From Flavobacterium sp. 9R (GTDB taxonomy: Bacteria; Bacteroidota; Bacteroidia; Flavobacteriales; Flavobacteriaceae): a DNA stretch of 64,000 nt. The translations under genes were made by a program, and so were the position numbers. The stretch is taken from the NCBI RefSeq assembly GCF_902506345.1, contig NZ_LR733413.1:1877683-1941682 (forward strand). Direction: 5' to 3'. Below, in pieces: positions 47,589-58,418 of this stretch; within the stretch, counting starts at the first letter, position 1; each line of letters begins with the position of its first letter. The notes beneath the pieces were generated by a model that was not told the origin of the DNA, did not search any database, and was given only the letters and a program-made list of their open reading frames with translations.

Positions 47589-48194
47589 TTATTTGTTGTA
47601 CAACTCTACGATTAATTGTTCTTTAATATTTTCAGGAATTTGAAGTCTTGCAGGTACAGAAACAAAAGTTCCTTCTTTAAGATCATTATTCCAAGTAATC
47701 CATTCATAAACATGACTTGAATTAGACAAAGAACGTTCGATAGCTTCTAATGATTTAGACTTTTCACGAACAGCAACTTTATCACCAGGCTTTAGGTGGT
47801 AAGAAGGGATATTTACAACTTCACCATTAACAGTAATGTGTCTGTGAGAAACAATTTGACGAGCACCTCTTCTAGATGGAGCAATTCCCATTCTAAAAAC
47901 TACGTTATCTAATCTTGATTCACATAATTGTAATAAAACCTCACCAGTAACACCTTTAGTAGCTGATGCTTTTTCAAATAAATTTCTGAATTGTTTTTCT
48001 AAAATTCCATAAGAATATTTAGCTTTTTGCTTTTCCATCAATTGGACAGCGTACTCAGATTTTTTTCCTCTTTTTTTAGCCATCCCGTGTTGTCCAGGAG
48101 GGTAATTTCTTTTTTCGAAAGCTTTATCGTCTCCGAAAATTGCTTCGCCAAATTTACGGGCGATTCTTGTGCTTGGACCAGTATATCTTGCCAT
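47589..48194 (-). CDS. rpsD: 30S ribosomal protein S4
   Basis: 201 residues. [15 protein letters not shown] and YPPGQHG open it, and the S4 RNA-binding domain has [32 protein letters not shown]. It initiates 30S assembly by binding 16S rRNA. A 93-bp gap separates it from rpsK. Confidence 0.98.
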   Translation of the reverse strand: MARYTGPSTRIARKFGEAIFGDDKAFEKRNYPPGQHGMAKKRGKKSEYAVQLMEKQKAKYSYGILEKQFRNLFEKASATKGVTGEVLLQLCESRLDNVVFRMGIAPSRRGARQIVSHRHITVNGEVVNIPSYHLKPGDKVAVREKSKSLEAIERSLSNSSHVYEWITWNNDLKEGTFVSVPARLQIPENIKEQLIVELYNK

Positions 48195-48287
48195 TTTAAA
48201 TTGTTTAAGATAGAAAATTATGAATTCAGGTCAAATCCTTCGATAATCTATAATCTATCTAGGTTATACTATAAATAAATTTGAGTA

Positions 48288-48671
48288 TTAAACTCTACGT
48301 CTTTTAGGAGGACGACATCCATTGTGAGGCATTGGAGTAACATCAATAATTTCTGTAACTTCAATTCCACCATTATGTATAGAACGGATAGCAGACTCAC
48401 GTCCGTTACCTGGTCCTTTAACATATACTTTAACTTTTTTAAGACCAGCCTCAATAGCTACTTTGCTACAATCTTCTGCTGCCATTTGGGCTGCATATGG
48501 AGTATTCTTTTTAGAACCTCTAAAACCCATTTTACCAGCTGAAGACCAAGAAATAACTTCACCTTTTTTGTTTGTTAACGAAATGATGATGTTATTGAAG
48601 GTAGCAGAAATATGAGCCTCTCCCGTTGATTCAACGATAACTTTACGTTTTTTTGCAGTTGCTTTAGCCAT
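48288..48671 (-). CDS. rpsK: 30S ribosomal protein S11
   Basis: 127 residues. [46 protein letters not shown] and the C-terminal [18 protein letters not shown] are canonical. Eight bp separate it from rpsM, so translation is probably coupled. Confidence 0.98.
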   Translation of the reverse strand: MAKATAKKRKVIVESTGEAHISATFNNIIISLTNKKGEVISWSSAGKMGFRGSKKNTPYAAQMAAEDCSKVAIEAGLKKVKVYVKGPGNGRESAIRSIHNGGIEVTEIIDVTPMPHNGCRPPKRRRV

Positions 48672-48679
48672 ATTACTTA

Positions 48680-49054
48680 TTATTTAGTTGCTTTTTTCTT
48701 GTTAGCAACAGTTTTTCTTTTACCTTTTCTTGTTCTAGAGTTGTTTTTAGTTCTTTGTCCTCTTAATGGAAGACCAGATCTATGACGTATACCTCTGTAG
48801 CATCCAATATCCATCAAACGTTTAATGTTTAAAGAAACCTCTGAACGCAATTCACCTTCAATTTTGAAAGCAGATACAGCTTCACGGATTGCTCCAATCT
48901 CATCGTCATTCCAATCTTGAACTTTTTTATCTTGGCTTACTTGAGCTTTCTCTAAAATCTCAATTGCTCTACTTTTTCCTAATCCGAAGATGTAGGTAAG
49001 TGCTATAACACCTCTCTTGTTTTTTGGGATATCTACCCCTGCTATTCTTGCCAT
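48680..49054 (-). CDS. rpsM: 30S ribosomal protein S13
   Basis: 124 residues. [25 protein letters not shown] is the start motif, and [25 protein letters not shown] the C-terminal tRNA-contacting tail. It lies two bp from the rpmJ stop. Confidence 0.98.
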   Translation of the reverse strand: MARIAGVDIPKNKRGVIALTYIFGLGKSRAIEILEKAQVSQDKKVQDWNDDEIGAIREAVSAFKIEGELRSEVSLNIKRLMDIGCYRGIRHRSGLPLRGQRTKNNSRTRKGKRKTVANKKKATK

Positions 49055-49056
49055 AA

Positions 49057-49173
49057 TTATCCTTGTCTTTGTTTAAATCTAGGATTCTTTTTGTTGATTA
49101 CGTATAATCTGCCTTTTCTACGCACAATAATGCACTCGGCGCTTCTTTTTTTAACTGATGCTCTTACTTTCAT
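49057..49173 (-). CDS. rpmJ: 50S ribosomal protein L36
   Basis: A 38-residue gene found by reading the minus strand between infA and rpsM: it starts [14 protein letters not shown] and ends NPRFKQRQG. Only one cysteine remains, so it is the zinc-free form. The ATG is at 49171-49173 and the TAA at 49057-49059. Gene order infA-rpmJ-rpsM is conserved. Confidence 0.96.
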
Positions 49174-49184
49174 TTTGAATATCT

Positions 49185-49400
49185 TTAATATCTATAAGTA
49201 ATTCTTGCTTTTGACAAATCGTAAGGGCTCATTTCTAATTTCACTTTATCACCAGGTAATAATTTGATATAATGCATACGCATTTTTCCAGATATATGAG
49301 CAATTACTATATGTCCATTTTCTAACTCTACACGGAACATTGCATTAGATAATGCTTCAATAATTGATCCGTCTTGTTCTATTGCTGATTGTTTTGCCAT
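49185..49400 (-). CDS. infA: Translation initiation factor IF-1
   Basis: 71 residues with the OB-fold pattern [65 protein letters not shown] compressed into one domain. It sits four bp after secY and 11 bp before rpmJ. Confidence 0.98.
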   Translation of the reverse strand: MAKQSAIEQDGSIIEALSNAMFRVELENGHIVIAHISGKMRMHYIKLLPGDKVKLEMSPYDLSKARITYRY

Positions 49401-49404
49401 AAAA

Positions 49405-50751
49405 TTAAGCTACTGCTTTTCTATTTTTACCACTCTTCATCAAACCATCATAGTGTTTATTCAACAAGTATGAGTTAATTTGCTGCATTGTGTCAATAGC
49501 AACACCAACCATAATGATTAATGAAGTACCTCCAAAAAACATTGCCCAAGATTGTTGTACATCCATAAGACTTACGACAATTGCTGGGAACACAGCGATT
49601 AAAGCAAGAAATAAAGACCCTGGGAAAGTAATTAAAGACATCACTTTATCAAGATAATCAGATGTTTCTGCACCAGGTCTTACTCCTGGAATGAAACCTC
49701 CGCTTCTTTTCAAATCATCAGACATCTTATTAGTTGGTACTGTGATTGCGGTGTAAAAAAATGTAAAGATAACTATTAAGCTAGCAAATACAAAATTATA
49801 CCAAAAACCAAAGATGTCACTAAAAGCACTAACAATTGTTTGCGAAGTTTCTGATTTGGATAAACCAGCAACAGCTGCTGGAATAAACATAATAGCTTGA
49901 GCAAAGATAATTGGCATTACACCTGAAGCATTCAACTTCAATGGAATCCATTGTCTGTTACCACCAAGCATATCTTGTTCAAAATCACCTGATGTAGTAC
50001 GTCTTGCATACTGAACAGGAATTTTTCTTACCGCCATTACAAGTAACACACAAGAAATAATAACCAACATCCAAATGATAACTTCAATAACTAAAAGCAT
50101 TAAACCACCATTATTATTGGTTACTCTTGTTGTAAACTCTTGAATAAATGCTTGTGGGAATCTAGCTAAAATCCCTACCATAATAAGTAGAGAAATACCA
50201 TTACCGATACCTTTATCAGTAATTTTTTCACCTAACCACATTGCAAAAATTGTACCTGTAACTAAGATAACTACAGAAGAAAATAAGAATTCAAAAGAAT
50301 TAAACCCTAACAAAAAGGCATTACTTGGTAATGTTCTGTAAAGATTGTAGATGTAAGTTGGCCCTTGTACTAAGGTGATACCAATAGTTAACCAACGGGT
50401 AATCTGATTGATTTTTTTTCTACCGCTTTCTCCATCACTTTGTAGCTTTTGCAAATAAGGAATAGCAATTCCCATTAACTGTACTACAATAGAAGCAGAA
50501 ATATACGGCATAATTCCTAATGCGAAAACAGACGCTTTAGAAAAAGCACCACCTGTAAACATATCCAAGATAGAACCGATACCTTCTTTTGTTTGACCAG
50601 CCAAACCAGTCAATTGAGTAGCATCAATTCCAGGAAGTGTTACATGGGCACCAAATCGATAAACTAAAAGAAGTCCTAGAGTTACTAGGATTCTATTTTT
50701 TAGTTCCTCAATCTTCCAAACATTACTTAATGATTCAAAAAATTTCTTCAT
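49405..50751 (-). CDS. secY: Protein translocase subunit SecY
   Basis: A 448-residue inner-membrane channel with ten spans. [24 protein letters not shown] opens it, and [18 protein letters not shown] and [17 protein letters not shown] are family signatures. It is encoded after rplO as in most spc operons. Confidence 0.98.
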   Translation of the reverse strand: MKKFFESLSNVWKIEELKNRILVTLGLLLVYRFGAHVTLPGIDATQLTGLAGQTKEGIGSILDMFTGGAFSKASVFALGIMPYISASIVVQLMGIAIPYLQKLQSDGESGRKKINQITRWLTIGITLVQGPTYIYNLYRTLPSNAFLLGFNSFEFLFSSVVILVTGTIFAMWLGEKITDKGIGNGISLLIMVGILARFPQAFIQEFTTRVTNNNGGLMLLVIEVIIWMLVIISCVLLVMAVRKIPVQYARRTTSGDFEQDMLGGNRQWIPLKLNASGVMPIIFAQAIMFIPAAVAGLSKSETSQTIVSAFSDIFGFWYNFVFASLIVIFTFFYTAITVPTNKMSDDLKRSGGFIPGVRPGAETSDYLDKVMSLITFPGSLFLALIAVFPAIVVSLMDVQQSWAMFFGGTSLIIMVGVAIDTMQQINSYLLNKHYDGLMKSGKNRKAVA

Positions 50752-50764
50752 CTTTATTGAAAAA

Positions 50765-51217
50765 TTATAATGTTACAGCTTCACCTCCAGCAGCTTCAAT
50801 AGCAGCTTTTGCAGTAGCAGTAAATTTGTGAGCAGATACCTTTAATTTCGCTTTCAATTCACCTCTTCCTAAAATCTTAACGATTTCATTTTTGGTAGCC
50901 AAACGATTCGCAACATAAACTGTCATATCAACAGTATCAGTTACAACACCATTATCAACCAATAATTGAAGTGTATCTAAATTAACACCTTCGTATTCTT
51001 TACGATTGATGTTTGTGAAACCAAACTTAGGAACACGTCTTTGCAGCGGCATTTGACCACCTTCAAAACCAATCTTTTTAGAATAACCAGAACGAGATTT
51101 AGCTCCTTTGTGACCTCTTGCAGAAGTACCACCTTTACCAGAACCTTCACCTCTACCTAATCTCTTATTTTGATTGTGTGTAGAACCCTCAGCAGGTTGT
51201 AAATTACTTAAATTCAT
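50765..51217 (-). CDS. rplO: 50S ribosomal protein L15
   Basis: 150 residues. LQPAEGSTHNQNKRLGRGEGSGKGGTSARGHKGAKSRSG is the glycine-rich N-terminal extension, and FEGGQMPLQRRVPKFGF follows. Thirteen bp to secY. Confidence 0.98.
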   Translation of the reverse strand: MNLSNLQPAEGSTHNQNKRLGRGEGSGKGGTSARGHKGAKSRSGYSKKIGFEGGQMPLQRRVPKFGFTNINRKEYEGVNLDTLQLLVDNGVVTDTVDMTVYVANRLATKNEIVKILGRGELKAKLKVSAHKFTATAKAAIEAAGGEAVTL

Positions 51218-51228
51218 ACCAGTATTTG

Positions 51229-51411
51229 TTATTTAATTTCTTCTACAGAAACTAAGTGTTTAACTTTATTTATCATCCCAAGGATAGCAGGATTAGAATC
51301 ATGCTCTACAACTTGTCCCATTTTACGTAAACCCAAAGCTTCTAATCCTCTTTTTTGAGTAAGAGGACAGTTGATTTTGCTACGTACTTGTTTTACTAAT
51401 AATTTAGCCAT
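51229..51411 (-). CDS. rpmD: 50S ribosomal protein L30
   Basis: 60 residues, bacterial short form: [30 protein letters not shown]. It lies between rpsE and rplO with 11-bp gaps. Confidence 0.97.
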   Translation of the reverse strand: MAKLLVKQVRSKINCPLTQKRGLEALGLRKMGQVVEHDSNPAILGMINKVKHLVSVEEIK

Positions 51412-51422
51412 AATTTCTTAAA

Positions 51423-51947
51423 TTAACCTTTAAAAACTTTCTCTAAAGAAACCCCTCTTTGTCTTGCAACTGTATGAGCGCTTCTCATTTGTAATAAAGC
51501 ATCAAAAGTAGCTTTTACAACATTATGAGGATTTGATGACCCTTGAGATTTTGATAATACATCATGAATTCCTACTGATTCAAGAACTGAACGAACAGCT
51601 CCACCAGCAATAACTCCAGTACCATGAGAGGCAGGAATTAAAAATACACGTGCACCACCAAATTTACCTTTTTGTTCGTGAGGAACAGATTGACCATTCA
51701 AAGGAATTCTAACTAAATTTTTCTTAGCATCTTCTACTGCTTTTGCAATAGCTTCAGAAACATCTTTAGATTTACCTAATCCGTGTCCAACTACACCGTT
51801 TTCATCACCTACAACTACAATAGCAGAAAAACCAAAAGCTCTACCACCTTTTGTAACCTTAGTAACACGATTTACACTTACCAAACGATCTTTTAATTCA
51901 AGACCACTTGGTTTTACTAACTCTATATTCTTGTACTTATTAGACAT
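51423..51947 (-). CDS. rpsE: 30S ribosomal protein S5
   Basis: 174 residues. [41 protein letters not shown] is the N-terminal double-stranded RNA-binding domain and [20 protein letters not shown] the C-terminal domain. Six bp separate it from rplR. Confidence 0.98.
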   Translation of the reverse strand: MSNKYKNIELVKPSGLELKDRLVSVNRVTKVTKGGRAFGFSAIVVVGDENGVVGHGLGKSKDVSEAIAKAVEDAKKNLVRIPLNGQSVPHEQKGKFGGARVFLIPASHGTGVIAGGAVRSVLESVGIHDVLSKSQGSSNPHNVVKATFDALLQMRSAHTVARQRGVSLEKVFKG

Positions 51948-51953
51948 ACTATA

Positions 51954-52304
51954 TTAGAATTTAAGCCCAGCCGCTCTTGCGCCTTCTGCTAATGATTTAA
52001 TACGACCATGATATAAATAACCTCCTCTGTCGAAAGTTACTGTTTCAATACCAGCTTTCAAAGCTTTCTCTGCAACTAATTTACCAACTGCAGTTGCTAC
52101 TTCAATATTCGTACCTTTTCCTATTTCTTTTTCTCTTGAAGAGGCAGCTAACAAAGTAACACCATTTACATCATCAATTAATTGAGCATAAATTTCTTTG
52201 TTACTTCTAAAAACAGATAGTCTCGGTTTAGTAGCTGAACCACTAATCGTTTTTCTAATTCTGAATCTAATTCTCTGTCTTCTTTCAGGTTTTGTTAATG
52301 ACAT
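51954..52304 (-). CDS. rplR: 50S ribosomal protein L18
   Basis: 116 residues. [35 protein letters not shown] and the C-terminal [20 protein letters not shown] are canonical. It binds 5S rRNA. Confidence 0.98.
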   Translation of the reverse strand: MSLTKPERRQRIRFRIRKTISGSATKPRLSVFRSNKEIYAQLIDDVNGVTLLAASSREKEIGKGTNIEVATAVGKLVAEKALKAGIETVTFDRGGYLYHGRIKSLAEGARAAGLKF

Positions 52305-52315
52305 AATCTTATTTT

Positions 52316-52858
52316 TTAAGCTGATTTACCTGCTTTTCTTCTTAATACTTCACCTACAAATTTAACCCCTTTACCTTTGTAAGGCTCTGGTTTACGGAAA
52401 CCTCTAATTTTGGCAGCAACTTGTCCTAAAAGTTGTTTGTCAAAAGAAGTTAACTTAACAATTGGGTTCTTTCCTTTTTCAGAAATAGTTTCCAAAGTTA
52501 CCTCTGGAGCGATTTCTAAAATAATATTATGAGAAAAACCTAAGGCTAAATCTAGTTTTTGTCCTTGATTTGAAGCTCTATAACCAACTCCAACCAATTC
52601 TAAAGATTTAGTAAAACCTTCACTTACACCAACAATCATATTATTGATTAAAGAACGGTATAAACCGTGTTTTGCTCTTTGGTCTTTGTGATCAGACGAT
52701 CTTTCAATTGTAACTTGACCGTCTTCAACTTTTACAGTAACATCTGAGAATTCCTGTGTTAGTTGACCATTTTTTCCTTTTACAGTAATAATACCATCTT
52801 TAACTTCAACAGTTACTCCGGCAGGGATTACAATTGGACTTTTACCTATTCTTGACAT
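52316..52858 (-). CDS. rplF: 50S ribosomal protein L6
   Basis: 180 residues with two repeated domains. [14 protein letters not shown] opens it and [26 protein letters not shown] closes it. GVGYRAS and [12 protein letters not shown] lie between. Confidence 0.98.
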   Translation of the reverse strand: MSRIGKSPIVIPAGVTVEVKDGIITVKGKNGQLTQEFSDVTVKVEDGQVTIERSSDHKDQRAKHGLYRSLINNMIVGVSEGFTKSLELVGVGYRASNQGQKLDLALGFSHNIILEIAPEVTLETISEKGKNPIVKLTSFDKQLLGQVAAKIRGFRKPEPYKGKGVKFVGEVLRRKAGKSA

Positions 52859-52877
52859 CTTATCTAGTCTTTAAAAA

Positions 52878-53276
52878 TTAGTATACGTAACAAATTACTT
52901 CTCCTCCAACATTCAATTGCTTAGCTTGTTTTCCAGTCATCAAACCTTTTGATGTAGAAACAATAGCAATTCCTAATCCATTAAGGATTCTAGGCAATTT
53001 AGAAGCACCTGCGTATTTACGTAAACCTGGTTTACTAATTCTTTGGATATCTTTAATTACAGGCTCTTTAGTAACTTTATCGTACTTCAAAGCAATTTTG
53101 ATAGAACCCTGAACGGTGTTGTTCTCAAATTTGTAACTTAAGATGTAACCTTGATCGAATAAGATCTTAGTTATTTCTTTTTTTAGATTAGAAGCCGGAA
53201 TTTCAACAACTTTGTGGTTTGCAGCCACAGCGTTTCTAACTCTCGTCAAATAATCTGCAATTGGATCTGTATACAT
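52878..53276 (-). CDS. rpsH: 30S ribosomal protein S8
   Basis: 132 residues. DPIADYLTRVRNAVAANHKVVEIPASNLKKEI and the C-terminal IAIVSTSKGLMTGKQAKQLNVGGEVICYVY are canonical. In E. coli S8 represses the spc operon. Here a perfect hairpin with a U-run lies just upstream, between rpsN and rpsH. Confidence 0.98.
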   Translation of the reverse strand: MYTDPIADYLTRVRNAVAANHKVVEIPASNLKKEITKILFDQGYILSYKFENNTVQGSIKIALKYDKVTKEPVIKDIQRISKPGLRKYAGASKLPRILNGLGIAIVSTSKGLMTGKQAKQLNVGGEVICYVY

Positions 53277-53338
53277 ATGTATTAATTTGCGGTAACGGTT
53301 TTCGAACTATTCGAACCTGAAACCAGTTTATAAATGTG

Positions 53339-53366
53339 AAAAAACAGACGTGATTACTCACGTCTG
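53339..53366 (-). terminator. Terminator-like hairpin inside the spc region (rpsN-rpsH)
   Basis: CAGACGTGA (53345-53353) pairs perfectly with TCACGTCTG (53358-53366) around a four-base loop. Six T follow on the minus strand. It begins 12 bp after the rpsN stop and lies about 65 bp before the rpsH start. It could be an attenuator or partial terminator. The 102-bp gap is one of the few in this compact operon. Confidence 0.85.
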
Positions 53367-53378
53367 AATATTATTTTT

Positions 53379-53648
53379 CTACCAAGATGCTTTTTTAACA
53401 CCTGGTATCAATCCATTGTTAGCCATTTCACGGAATGTAACACGTGAAATACCGAATTGACGCATATACCCTCTTGGTCTACCTGTTAATTTACAACGAT
53501 TGTGCAAACGAACTGGTGAAGCATTTTTCGGTAATTTTTGCAAACCTACGAAATCTCCAGCTTCTAACAAAGCTTTTCTTTTCTCAGCATACTTAGCTAC
53601 CGTTTTTTCTCTTTTCACCTCACGGGCTTTCATTGATTCTTTAGCCAT
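53379..53648 (-). CDS. rpsN: 30S ribosomal protein S14
   Basis: 89 residues, zinc-free long form (one Cys only). [23 protein letters not shown] opens it and [38 protein letters not shown] is the C-terminal core. Three bp separate it from rplE. Confidence 0.98.
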   Translation of the reverse strand: MAKESMKAREVKREKTVAKYAEKRKALLEAGDFVGLQKLPKNASPVRLHNRCKLTGRPRGYMRQFGISRVTFREMANNGLIPGVKKASW

Positions 53649-53651
53649 ATC

Positions 53652-54203
53652 TTAATTCTTTTTAAAAGGTAAACCTAATTCAGCCAACAATGACTTTGCT
53701 TCTTTATCTGTTTTTGCAGAAGTAACAAAGGAAATATCCATACCAGATATTTTGTTTACTTTATCAATATCAATTTCTGGGAAAATGATTTGCTCTAAAA
53801 CTCCTAAGTTATAATTTCCTCTTCCGTCAAAACCTGTAGATTTAATACCACTGAAGTCTCTTACACGAGGTAAAGATGAAGTAATAAGTCTATCTAAAAA
53901 CTCATACATTCTTTCTCCACGTAAAGTCACTTTTGCACCAATAGGCATCCCTTTTCTAAGTTTAAAAGACGCAACGTCTTTCTTAGAAATAGTAGCTACT
54001 GCTTTTTGTCCAGTAATCTTAGTCAACTCCTCAACTGCATAGTCAATTAGTTTTTTATCAGATACTGCTGCACCAACTCCTTTACTCAAAACAATTTTTT
54101 CCAATTTTGGAACTTCCATTATATTTGAGTAACCGAACTCTTCTTTAAGAGCAGCAATAACTCTGCTCTTATATTCTTCTTTTAGTCTAGGTATATATGC
54201 CAT
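53652..54203 (-). CDS. rplE: 50S ribosomal protein L5
   Basis: 183 residues. [42 protein letters not shown] and [23 protein letters not shown] are canonical. It binds 5S rRNA with L18. Confidence 0.98.
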   Translation of the reverse strand: MAYIPRLKEEYKSRVIAALKEEFGYSNIMEVPKLEKIVLSKGVGAAVSDKKLIDYAVEELTKITGQKAVATISKKDVASFKLRKGMPIGAKVTLRGERMYEFLDRLITSSLPRVRDFSGIKSTGFDGRGNYNLGVLEQIIFPEIDIDKVNKISGMDISFVTSAKTDKEAKSLLAELGLPFKKN

Positions 54204-54205
54204 TA

Positions 54206-54520
54206 CTATAGTACTTGATTAGATTTTTTTGAAAATCTTACTTTCTTATCTCCTTCTACTCTAATACCTACTCTTGTAGTTTCCTTAGTTTTAGGATCTA
54301 TAAGAGCAATGTTAGAAATTTGTATAGAAGCTTCCTTTTTTACAATACCACCTTGAGGGTTTTTAGCACTTGGCTTCGTGTGTTTAGAAACCATGTTTAC
54401 ACCTTCAACAATCGCTTTGTTTTTCTCACGGTAAACACGTAATACTTTACCTTCAGCACCTTTATGGTCTCCAGCAATTACTCTTACGATATCTCCTGAT
54501 TTTATTTTTAGCTTTATCAT
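54206..54520 (-). CDS. rplX: 50S ribosomal protein L24
   Basis: 104 residues with a KOW motif: [38 protein letters not shown]. It is two bp from rplE. Confidence 0.98.
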   Translation of the reverse strand: MIKLKIKSGDIVRVIAGDHKGAEGKVLRVYREKNKAIVEGVNMVSKHTKPSAKNPQGGIVKKEASIQISNIALIDPKTKETTRVGIRVEGDKKVRFSKKSNQVL

Positions 54521-54531
54521 CTTATAACGAA

Positions 54532-54900
54532 TTAAAGCACTTCTGGTGCTAATGATACAATTTTCATGAATTGTTTTTCACGAAGTTCTCTTGCTACCGG
54601 ACCAAAAACACGAGTTCCTCTCATTTCACCAGCTGCGTTTAACAATACACATGCATTGTCATCGAATCTGATGTATGAACCATCTGCTCTTCTTACTTCT
54701 TTTTTGGTACGTACAACAACTGCAGTTGAAACAGCTCCTTTTTTTACGTTTCCGTTTGGAGTTGCATCTTTGATAGAAACTACAATCTTGTCACCAACAG
54801 AGGCATACCTTCTTTTGGTACCTCCTAAAACACGGATAGTTAAAACTTCTTTAGCTCCTGTGTTATCTGCTACTTTTAGTCTTGATTCTTGTTGTACCAT
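54532..54900 (-). CDS. rplN: 50S ribosomal protein L14
   Basis: 122 residues. [27 protein letters not shown] is the start motif and [20 protein letters not shown] the end. Two bp from rpsQ. Confidence 0.98.
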
Positions 54901-54902
54901 AA

Positions 54903-55160
54903 TTATTTAGCTCTTTCAATGATTTCAACTAATCTCCAACATTTTGATTTACTCAAAGGACGCGTTTCGCTAATTCTTACAGTATCTCCAATGTTACAGT
55001 CGTTTGTTTCGTCGTGTGCAACAAATTTCTTTGTTTTCAACACGAACTTACCGTATAATGGGTGCTTTACTTTAGTTACTTGAGCAACAACAATAGACTT
55101 ATCCATTTTGTTTGAAGTAACCACACCAATTCTTTCTTTTCTTAAATTTCTTTTTTCCAT
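54903..55160 (-). CDS. rpsQ: 30S ribosomal protein S17
   Basis: 85 residues. [37 protein letters not shown] and [27 protein letters not shown] are canonical. Confidence 0.98.
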   Translation of the reverse strand: MEKRNLRKERIGVVTSNKMDKSIVVAQVTKVKHPLYGKFVLKTKKFVAHDETNDCNIGDTVRISETRPLSKSKCWRLVEIIERAK

Positions 55161-55177
55161 CTTTCAGCAGATTACAA

Positions 55178-55369
55178 TTATTGTAACTCTCTTTTAGTAA
55201 GTTCTGTAGCTAATCTAGCAACCGCTCTACGTACACTTCTTATTTGAAGTGGATTTTCGATCGGAGAAATAGCGTGAGCCATTTTTAAATCGGCATAAAC
55301 CTTTTTAGTTTGACTTAGTTTTTCTTGCAACTCCGCTGCAGAAAGATCTTTTATTTCTGATTGTTTCAT
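55178..55369 (-). CDS. rpmC: 50S ribosomal protein L29
   Basis: The ATG at 55369 gives 63 residues (MKQSEIKDLSAAELQEKL...). The open frame from 55408 runs into rplP and adds residues foreign to L29. IENPLQIRSVRRAVARLATEL is the C-terminal helix. It is 13 bp from the rplP stop. Confidence 0.96.
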   Translation of the reverse strand: MKQSEIKDLSAAELQEKLSQTKKVYADLKMAHAISPIENPLQIRSVRRAVARLATELTKRELQ

Positions 55370-55382
55370 AATATAATATAGA

Positions 55383-55808
55383 TTATGCTTCGAAATCTCT
55401 TGCAACAACGAATTTAGTTTTAACTGGAAGCTTTTGAGCTGCTAGACGTAACGCCTCTTTAGCAACTGACAAAGGAACTCCTCCAACTTCGAACATAATT
55501 CTTCCAGGTTTAACTACAGCTGCCCAATATTCAACGGCACCTTTACCTTTACCCATACGTACCTCAAGAGGCTTCTTAGTGATTGGTTTGTCTGGAAATA
55601 TTTTAATCCATAATTGTCCTTCTCTTTTCATATAACGAGTTGCAGCGATACGTGCAGCTTCGATTTGACGAGAGGTTAAGAACATTCCATCTTCATGTAC
55701 AGATTTAATACCAAACATTCCATTTGAAAGTTCATGTCCTCTTTGAGAATTCCCTTTCATTTTACCCTTTTGTACCTTACGATACTTTGTTCTTTTAGGC
55801 TGTAACAT
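55383..55808 (-). CDS. rplP: 50S ribosomal protein L16
   Basis: 141 residues. [24 protein letters not shown] and [27 protein letters not shown] are canonical. Confidence 0.98.
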   Translation of the reverse strand: MLQPKRTKYRKVQKGKMKGNSQRGHELSNGMFGIKSVHEDGMFLTSRQIEAARIAATRYMKREGQLWIKIFPDKPITKKPLEVRMGKGKGAVEYWAAVVKPGRIMFEVGGVPLSVAKEALRLAAQKLPVKTKFVVARDFEA

Positions 55809-55827
55809 TTTTCTTTAGTTTAAAAAT

Positions 55828-56580
55828 TTACTTTCTTTTACGAGCGTCTGGTTTTCCACCTTTGTTGAAAGGTTTTCTGTCTCCTCTAGATGAATCTCCT
55901 CCTTTACCACCAGCTTGTTTTTTATCCATACCAGCAAGCGGAGAAAGATCTCTCTTTCCGTAAACTTCACCTTTCATGATCCACACTTTAATTCCCATTC
56001 TACCATATGTAGTATGAGCTTCTGCAAGTGCATAATCAATATCAGCTCTGAAAGTTGATAGAGGAATTCTACCTTCTTTGAAACCTTCTGAACGTGCCAT
56101 CTCAGCACCATTCAAACGACCAGAGATTAAAACTTTAATTCCTTCAGCATTCATACGCATAGAGGCTGCGATAGCCATTTTAATAGCACGTCTGTAAGAA
56201 ATTCTGCTTTCAATTTGACGACAGATGCTTGTAGCAACTAGATACGCGTCAAGTTCAGGTCTTTTAATTTCAAAGATGTTAATTTGAACCTCTTTGTCAG
56301 TAATTTTCTTAAGTTCTTCTTTTAACTTATCTACCTCTTGTCCACCTTTACCGATAATAATACCAGGTCTAGCAGTAGTGATAGTAACGGTTACAAGTTT
56401 CAAAGTTCTCTCGATGATTACTTTTGATACACTAGCTTTTGATAAACGAGCATGAACATACTTTCTGATTTTGTGATCTTCGGCTAATTTATCACCGTAA
56501 TCATTTCCACCATACCAGTTTGAGTCCCATCCTCTGATGATACCAAGTCTATTTCCAATTGGATTTGTCTTTTGTCCCAT
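55828..56580 (-). CDS. rpsC: 30S ribosomal protein S3
   Basis: 250 residues. [24 protein letters not shown] opens it, the KH domain has [21 protein letters not shown], and the C-terminal domain has [18 protein letters not shown] lysine/glycine-rich tail ([19 protein letters not shown]) extends it beyond the E. coli form. Confidence 0.98.
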   Translation of the reverse strand: MGQKTNPIGNRLGIIRGWDSNWYGGNDYGDKLAEDHKIRKYVHARLSKASVSKVIIERTLKLVTVTITTARPGIIIGKGGQEVDKLKEELKKITDKEVQINIFEIKRPELDAYLVATSICRQIESRISYRRAIKMAIAASMRMNAEGIKVLISGRLNGAEMARSEGFKEGRIPLSTFRADIDYALAEAHTTYGRMGIKVWIMKGEVYGKRDLSPLAGMDKKQAGGKGGDSSRGDRKPFNKGGKPDARKRK

Positions 56581-56585
56581 GCTGC

Positions 56586-56999
56586 TTAAGAATTGCTTTG
56601 TGTGTTATTGATAGCTCCCAACACGATTGTCACGTGATTTGAACGTTTTCTTATTCTGTGTGCTCTTCCTTGTGGAGCTGGACGAAGTCTTTTCAACATC
56701 ATTCCACCATCTACACGGATTTCCTTAACAAATAAACCAGCTTCTTCTAAACTAGCTTCACTATTTTTTTGCTCCCAGTTGTTGATTGCAGATAATAATA
56801 GTTTTTCTAATTTTCTTGAAGCTTCTTTAGAACTAAATCTTAATATGTTAAGTGCTCTTTCTACCTTCTGACCTCTTACTAGATCTGCTACTAAGCGCAT
56901 TTTTCTAGGTGAAGTAGGGCAGTTATTTAACTTCGCGAAAGCAATAGACTTATTAGCCTCTTTTCTCGCATCTGCTGTTTCTCTTTTACGAACTCCCAT
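56586..56999 (-). CDS. rplV: 50S ribosomal protein L22
   Basis: 137 residues. [36 protein letters not shown] is the core and [27 protein letters not shown] the extended loop lining the exit tunnel. It is six bp from rpsS. Confidence 0.98.
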   Translation of the reverse strand: MGVRKRETADARKEANKSIAFAKLNNCPTSPRKMRLVADLVRGQKVERALNILRFSSKEASRKLEKLLLSAINNWEQKNSEASLEEAGLFVKEIRVDGGMMLKRLRPAPQGRAHRIRKRSNHVTIVLGAINNTQSNS

Positions 57000-57005
57000 T
57001 GCTTC

Positions 57006-57284
57006 TTATTTTTTACCTTTATTTTTTGCTCCAGCATGACCTCTAAAAGATCTAGTTGGTGAAAATTCTCCTAATTTATGTCCTACCATGTTTTCAGTAA
57101 CGTAAACAGGTACAAATTGACGACCGTTATGAACTGCGATAGTTTGTCCAACAAAGTCTGGAGTAATCATAGAAGCTCTAGACCAAGTCTTAACTACTCC
57201 TTTGTTTCCACCTGCGATGTTTTCTTCAACTTTCTTTTCTAACTTATAATGAACGAAAGGTCCTTTTTTTAATGAACGTGCCAT
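57006..57284 (-). CDS. rpsS: 30S ribosomal protein S19
   Basis: 92 residues. [20 protein letters not shown] and [34 protein letters not shown] are canonical. Confidence 0.98.
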   Translation of the reverse strand: MARSLKKGPFVHYKLEKKVEENIAGGNKGVVKTWSRASMITPDFVGQTIAVHNGRQFVPVYVTENMVGHKLGEFSPTRSFRGHAGAKNKGKK

Positions 57285-57290
57285 ATCTTA

Positions 57291-58115
57291 TTATTTCTTT
57301 CTACGTTCTACGATATACTTGTTACTCGGGTTTTTCTTAGAACGTGTTCTATAACCTTTAGCTGGTATTCCATTTCTTGAACGTGGATGTCCACCAGAAG
57401 AACGTCCTTCTCCACCACCCATTGGGTGATCAACAGGGTTCATTGCAACAGGTCTTGTTCTAGGTCTTCTTCCTAACCATCTTGTTCTACCAGCTTTTCC
57501 TGATACAACTAATTGATGATCTGAATTAGAAACTGCACCTATAGTAGCCGAACACGTTAACAAAATCAATCTTGTTTCACCTGATGGCATTTTTATAGTT
57601 GCATATTTTCCATCTCTTGCCATTAATTGAGCAAATGTTCCAGCAGAACGAGCGATTACAGCTCCTTGACCTGGTCTCAATTCAATACAAGAAATTACAG
57701 TTCCAAGTGGAACTCTACTTAAAGGTAAAGTGTTACCAATTTCAGGTTGAGAATCTGCACCAGAAACTACTTTCTGACCAACTTTCAAACCATTTTGAGC
57801 GATAACATAAGTTTTCTCACCATCAGCATAAGCTAATAAAGCGATAAAAGCAGTACGATTTGGATCATATTCTATAGATTTTACCGTAGCAGGAATTCCT
57901 TCTTTTGTACGTTTAAAATCGATAATACGATATCTCTGCTTGTGACCACCACCCGTATAACGCATGGTCATCTTTCCTTGACTATTTCTACCTCCAGAGT
58001 TTTTTATCGGCGCTATCAAAGAGCGTTCCGGCTTATCAGTTGTAATAGCGTCATAACCATTCACAACTCTAAATCGCTGACCTGGGGTAATAGGTTTTAA
58101 TTTTCTTACTGACAT
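57291..58115 (-). CDS. rplB: 50S ribosomal protein L2
   Basis: 274 residues. [24 protein letters not shown] opens it. The peptidyl-transferase-proximal segment [30 protein letters not shown] contains the conserved histidine. Confidence 0.98.
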   Translation of the reverse strand: MSVRKLKPITPGQRFRVVNGYDAITTDKPERSLIAPIKNSGGRNSQGKMTMRYTGGGHKQRYRIIDFKRTKEGIPATVKSIEYDPNRTAFIALLAYADGEKTYVIAQNGLKVGQKVVSGADSQPEIGNTLPLSRVPLGTVISCIELRPGQGAVIARSAGTFAQLMARDGKYATIKMPSGETRLILLTCSATIGAVSNSDHQLVVSGKAGRTRWLGRRPRTRPVAMNPVDHPMGGGEGRSSGGHPRSRNGIPAKGYRTRSKKNPSNKYIVERRKK

Positions 58116-58121
58116 TTTATC

Positions 58122-58412
58122 TTAGATATTGTTGTAAAAATCAATTGTTTCTCCTTCTTGTACTTGTACAATTGCTTTTTTAATTGCATTTGTCTTTCCA
58201 CTGATTAAACCACTTTTAGTGTATTTTGTAGTTCTGTCTGGTCTTACATTCATAGTGTTAACACTAACAACGTTTACTCCGTAAGCAGCCTCTACAGCTT
58301 TCTTAATTTCAACTTTGTTTGCTTTTCTGTTAACTTCGAATCCAAAACGGTTCAAAACTTCACTTTCTTTGGTTACTTTTTCCGTTACTATAGGTTTAAT
58401 TATGATGCTCAT
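58122..58412 (-). CDS. rplW: 50S ribosomal protein L23
   Basis: 96 residues. SIIIKPIVTEKVTKESE and [31 protein letters not shown] are canonical. It lies at the exit-tunnel docking site. Six-bp gaps on both sides. Confidence 0.98.
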   Translation of the reverse strand: MSIIIKPIVTEKVTKESEVLNRFGFEVNRKANKVEIKKAVEAAYGVNVVSVNTMNVRPDRTTKYTKSGLISGKTNAIKKAIVQVQEGETIDFYNNI

Positions 58413-58418
58413 ATCCTA

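Noticed and set aside
54566..54910. Plus-strand open frames opposite ribosomal genes
   Set aside because: They are antisense shadows of conserved ribosomal protein genes with no family resemblance.
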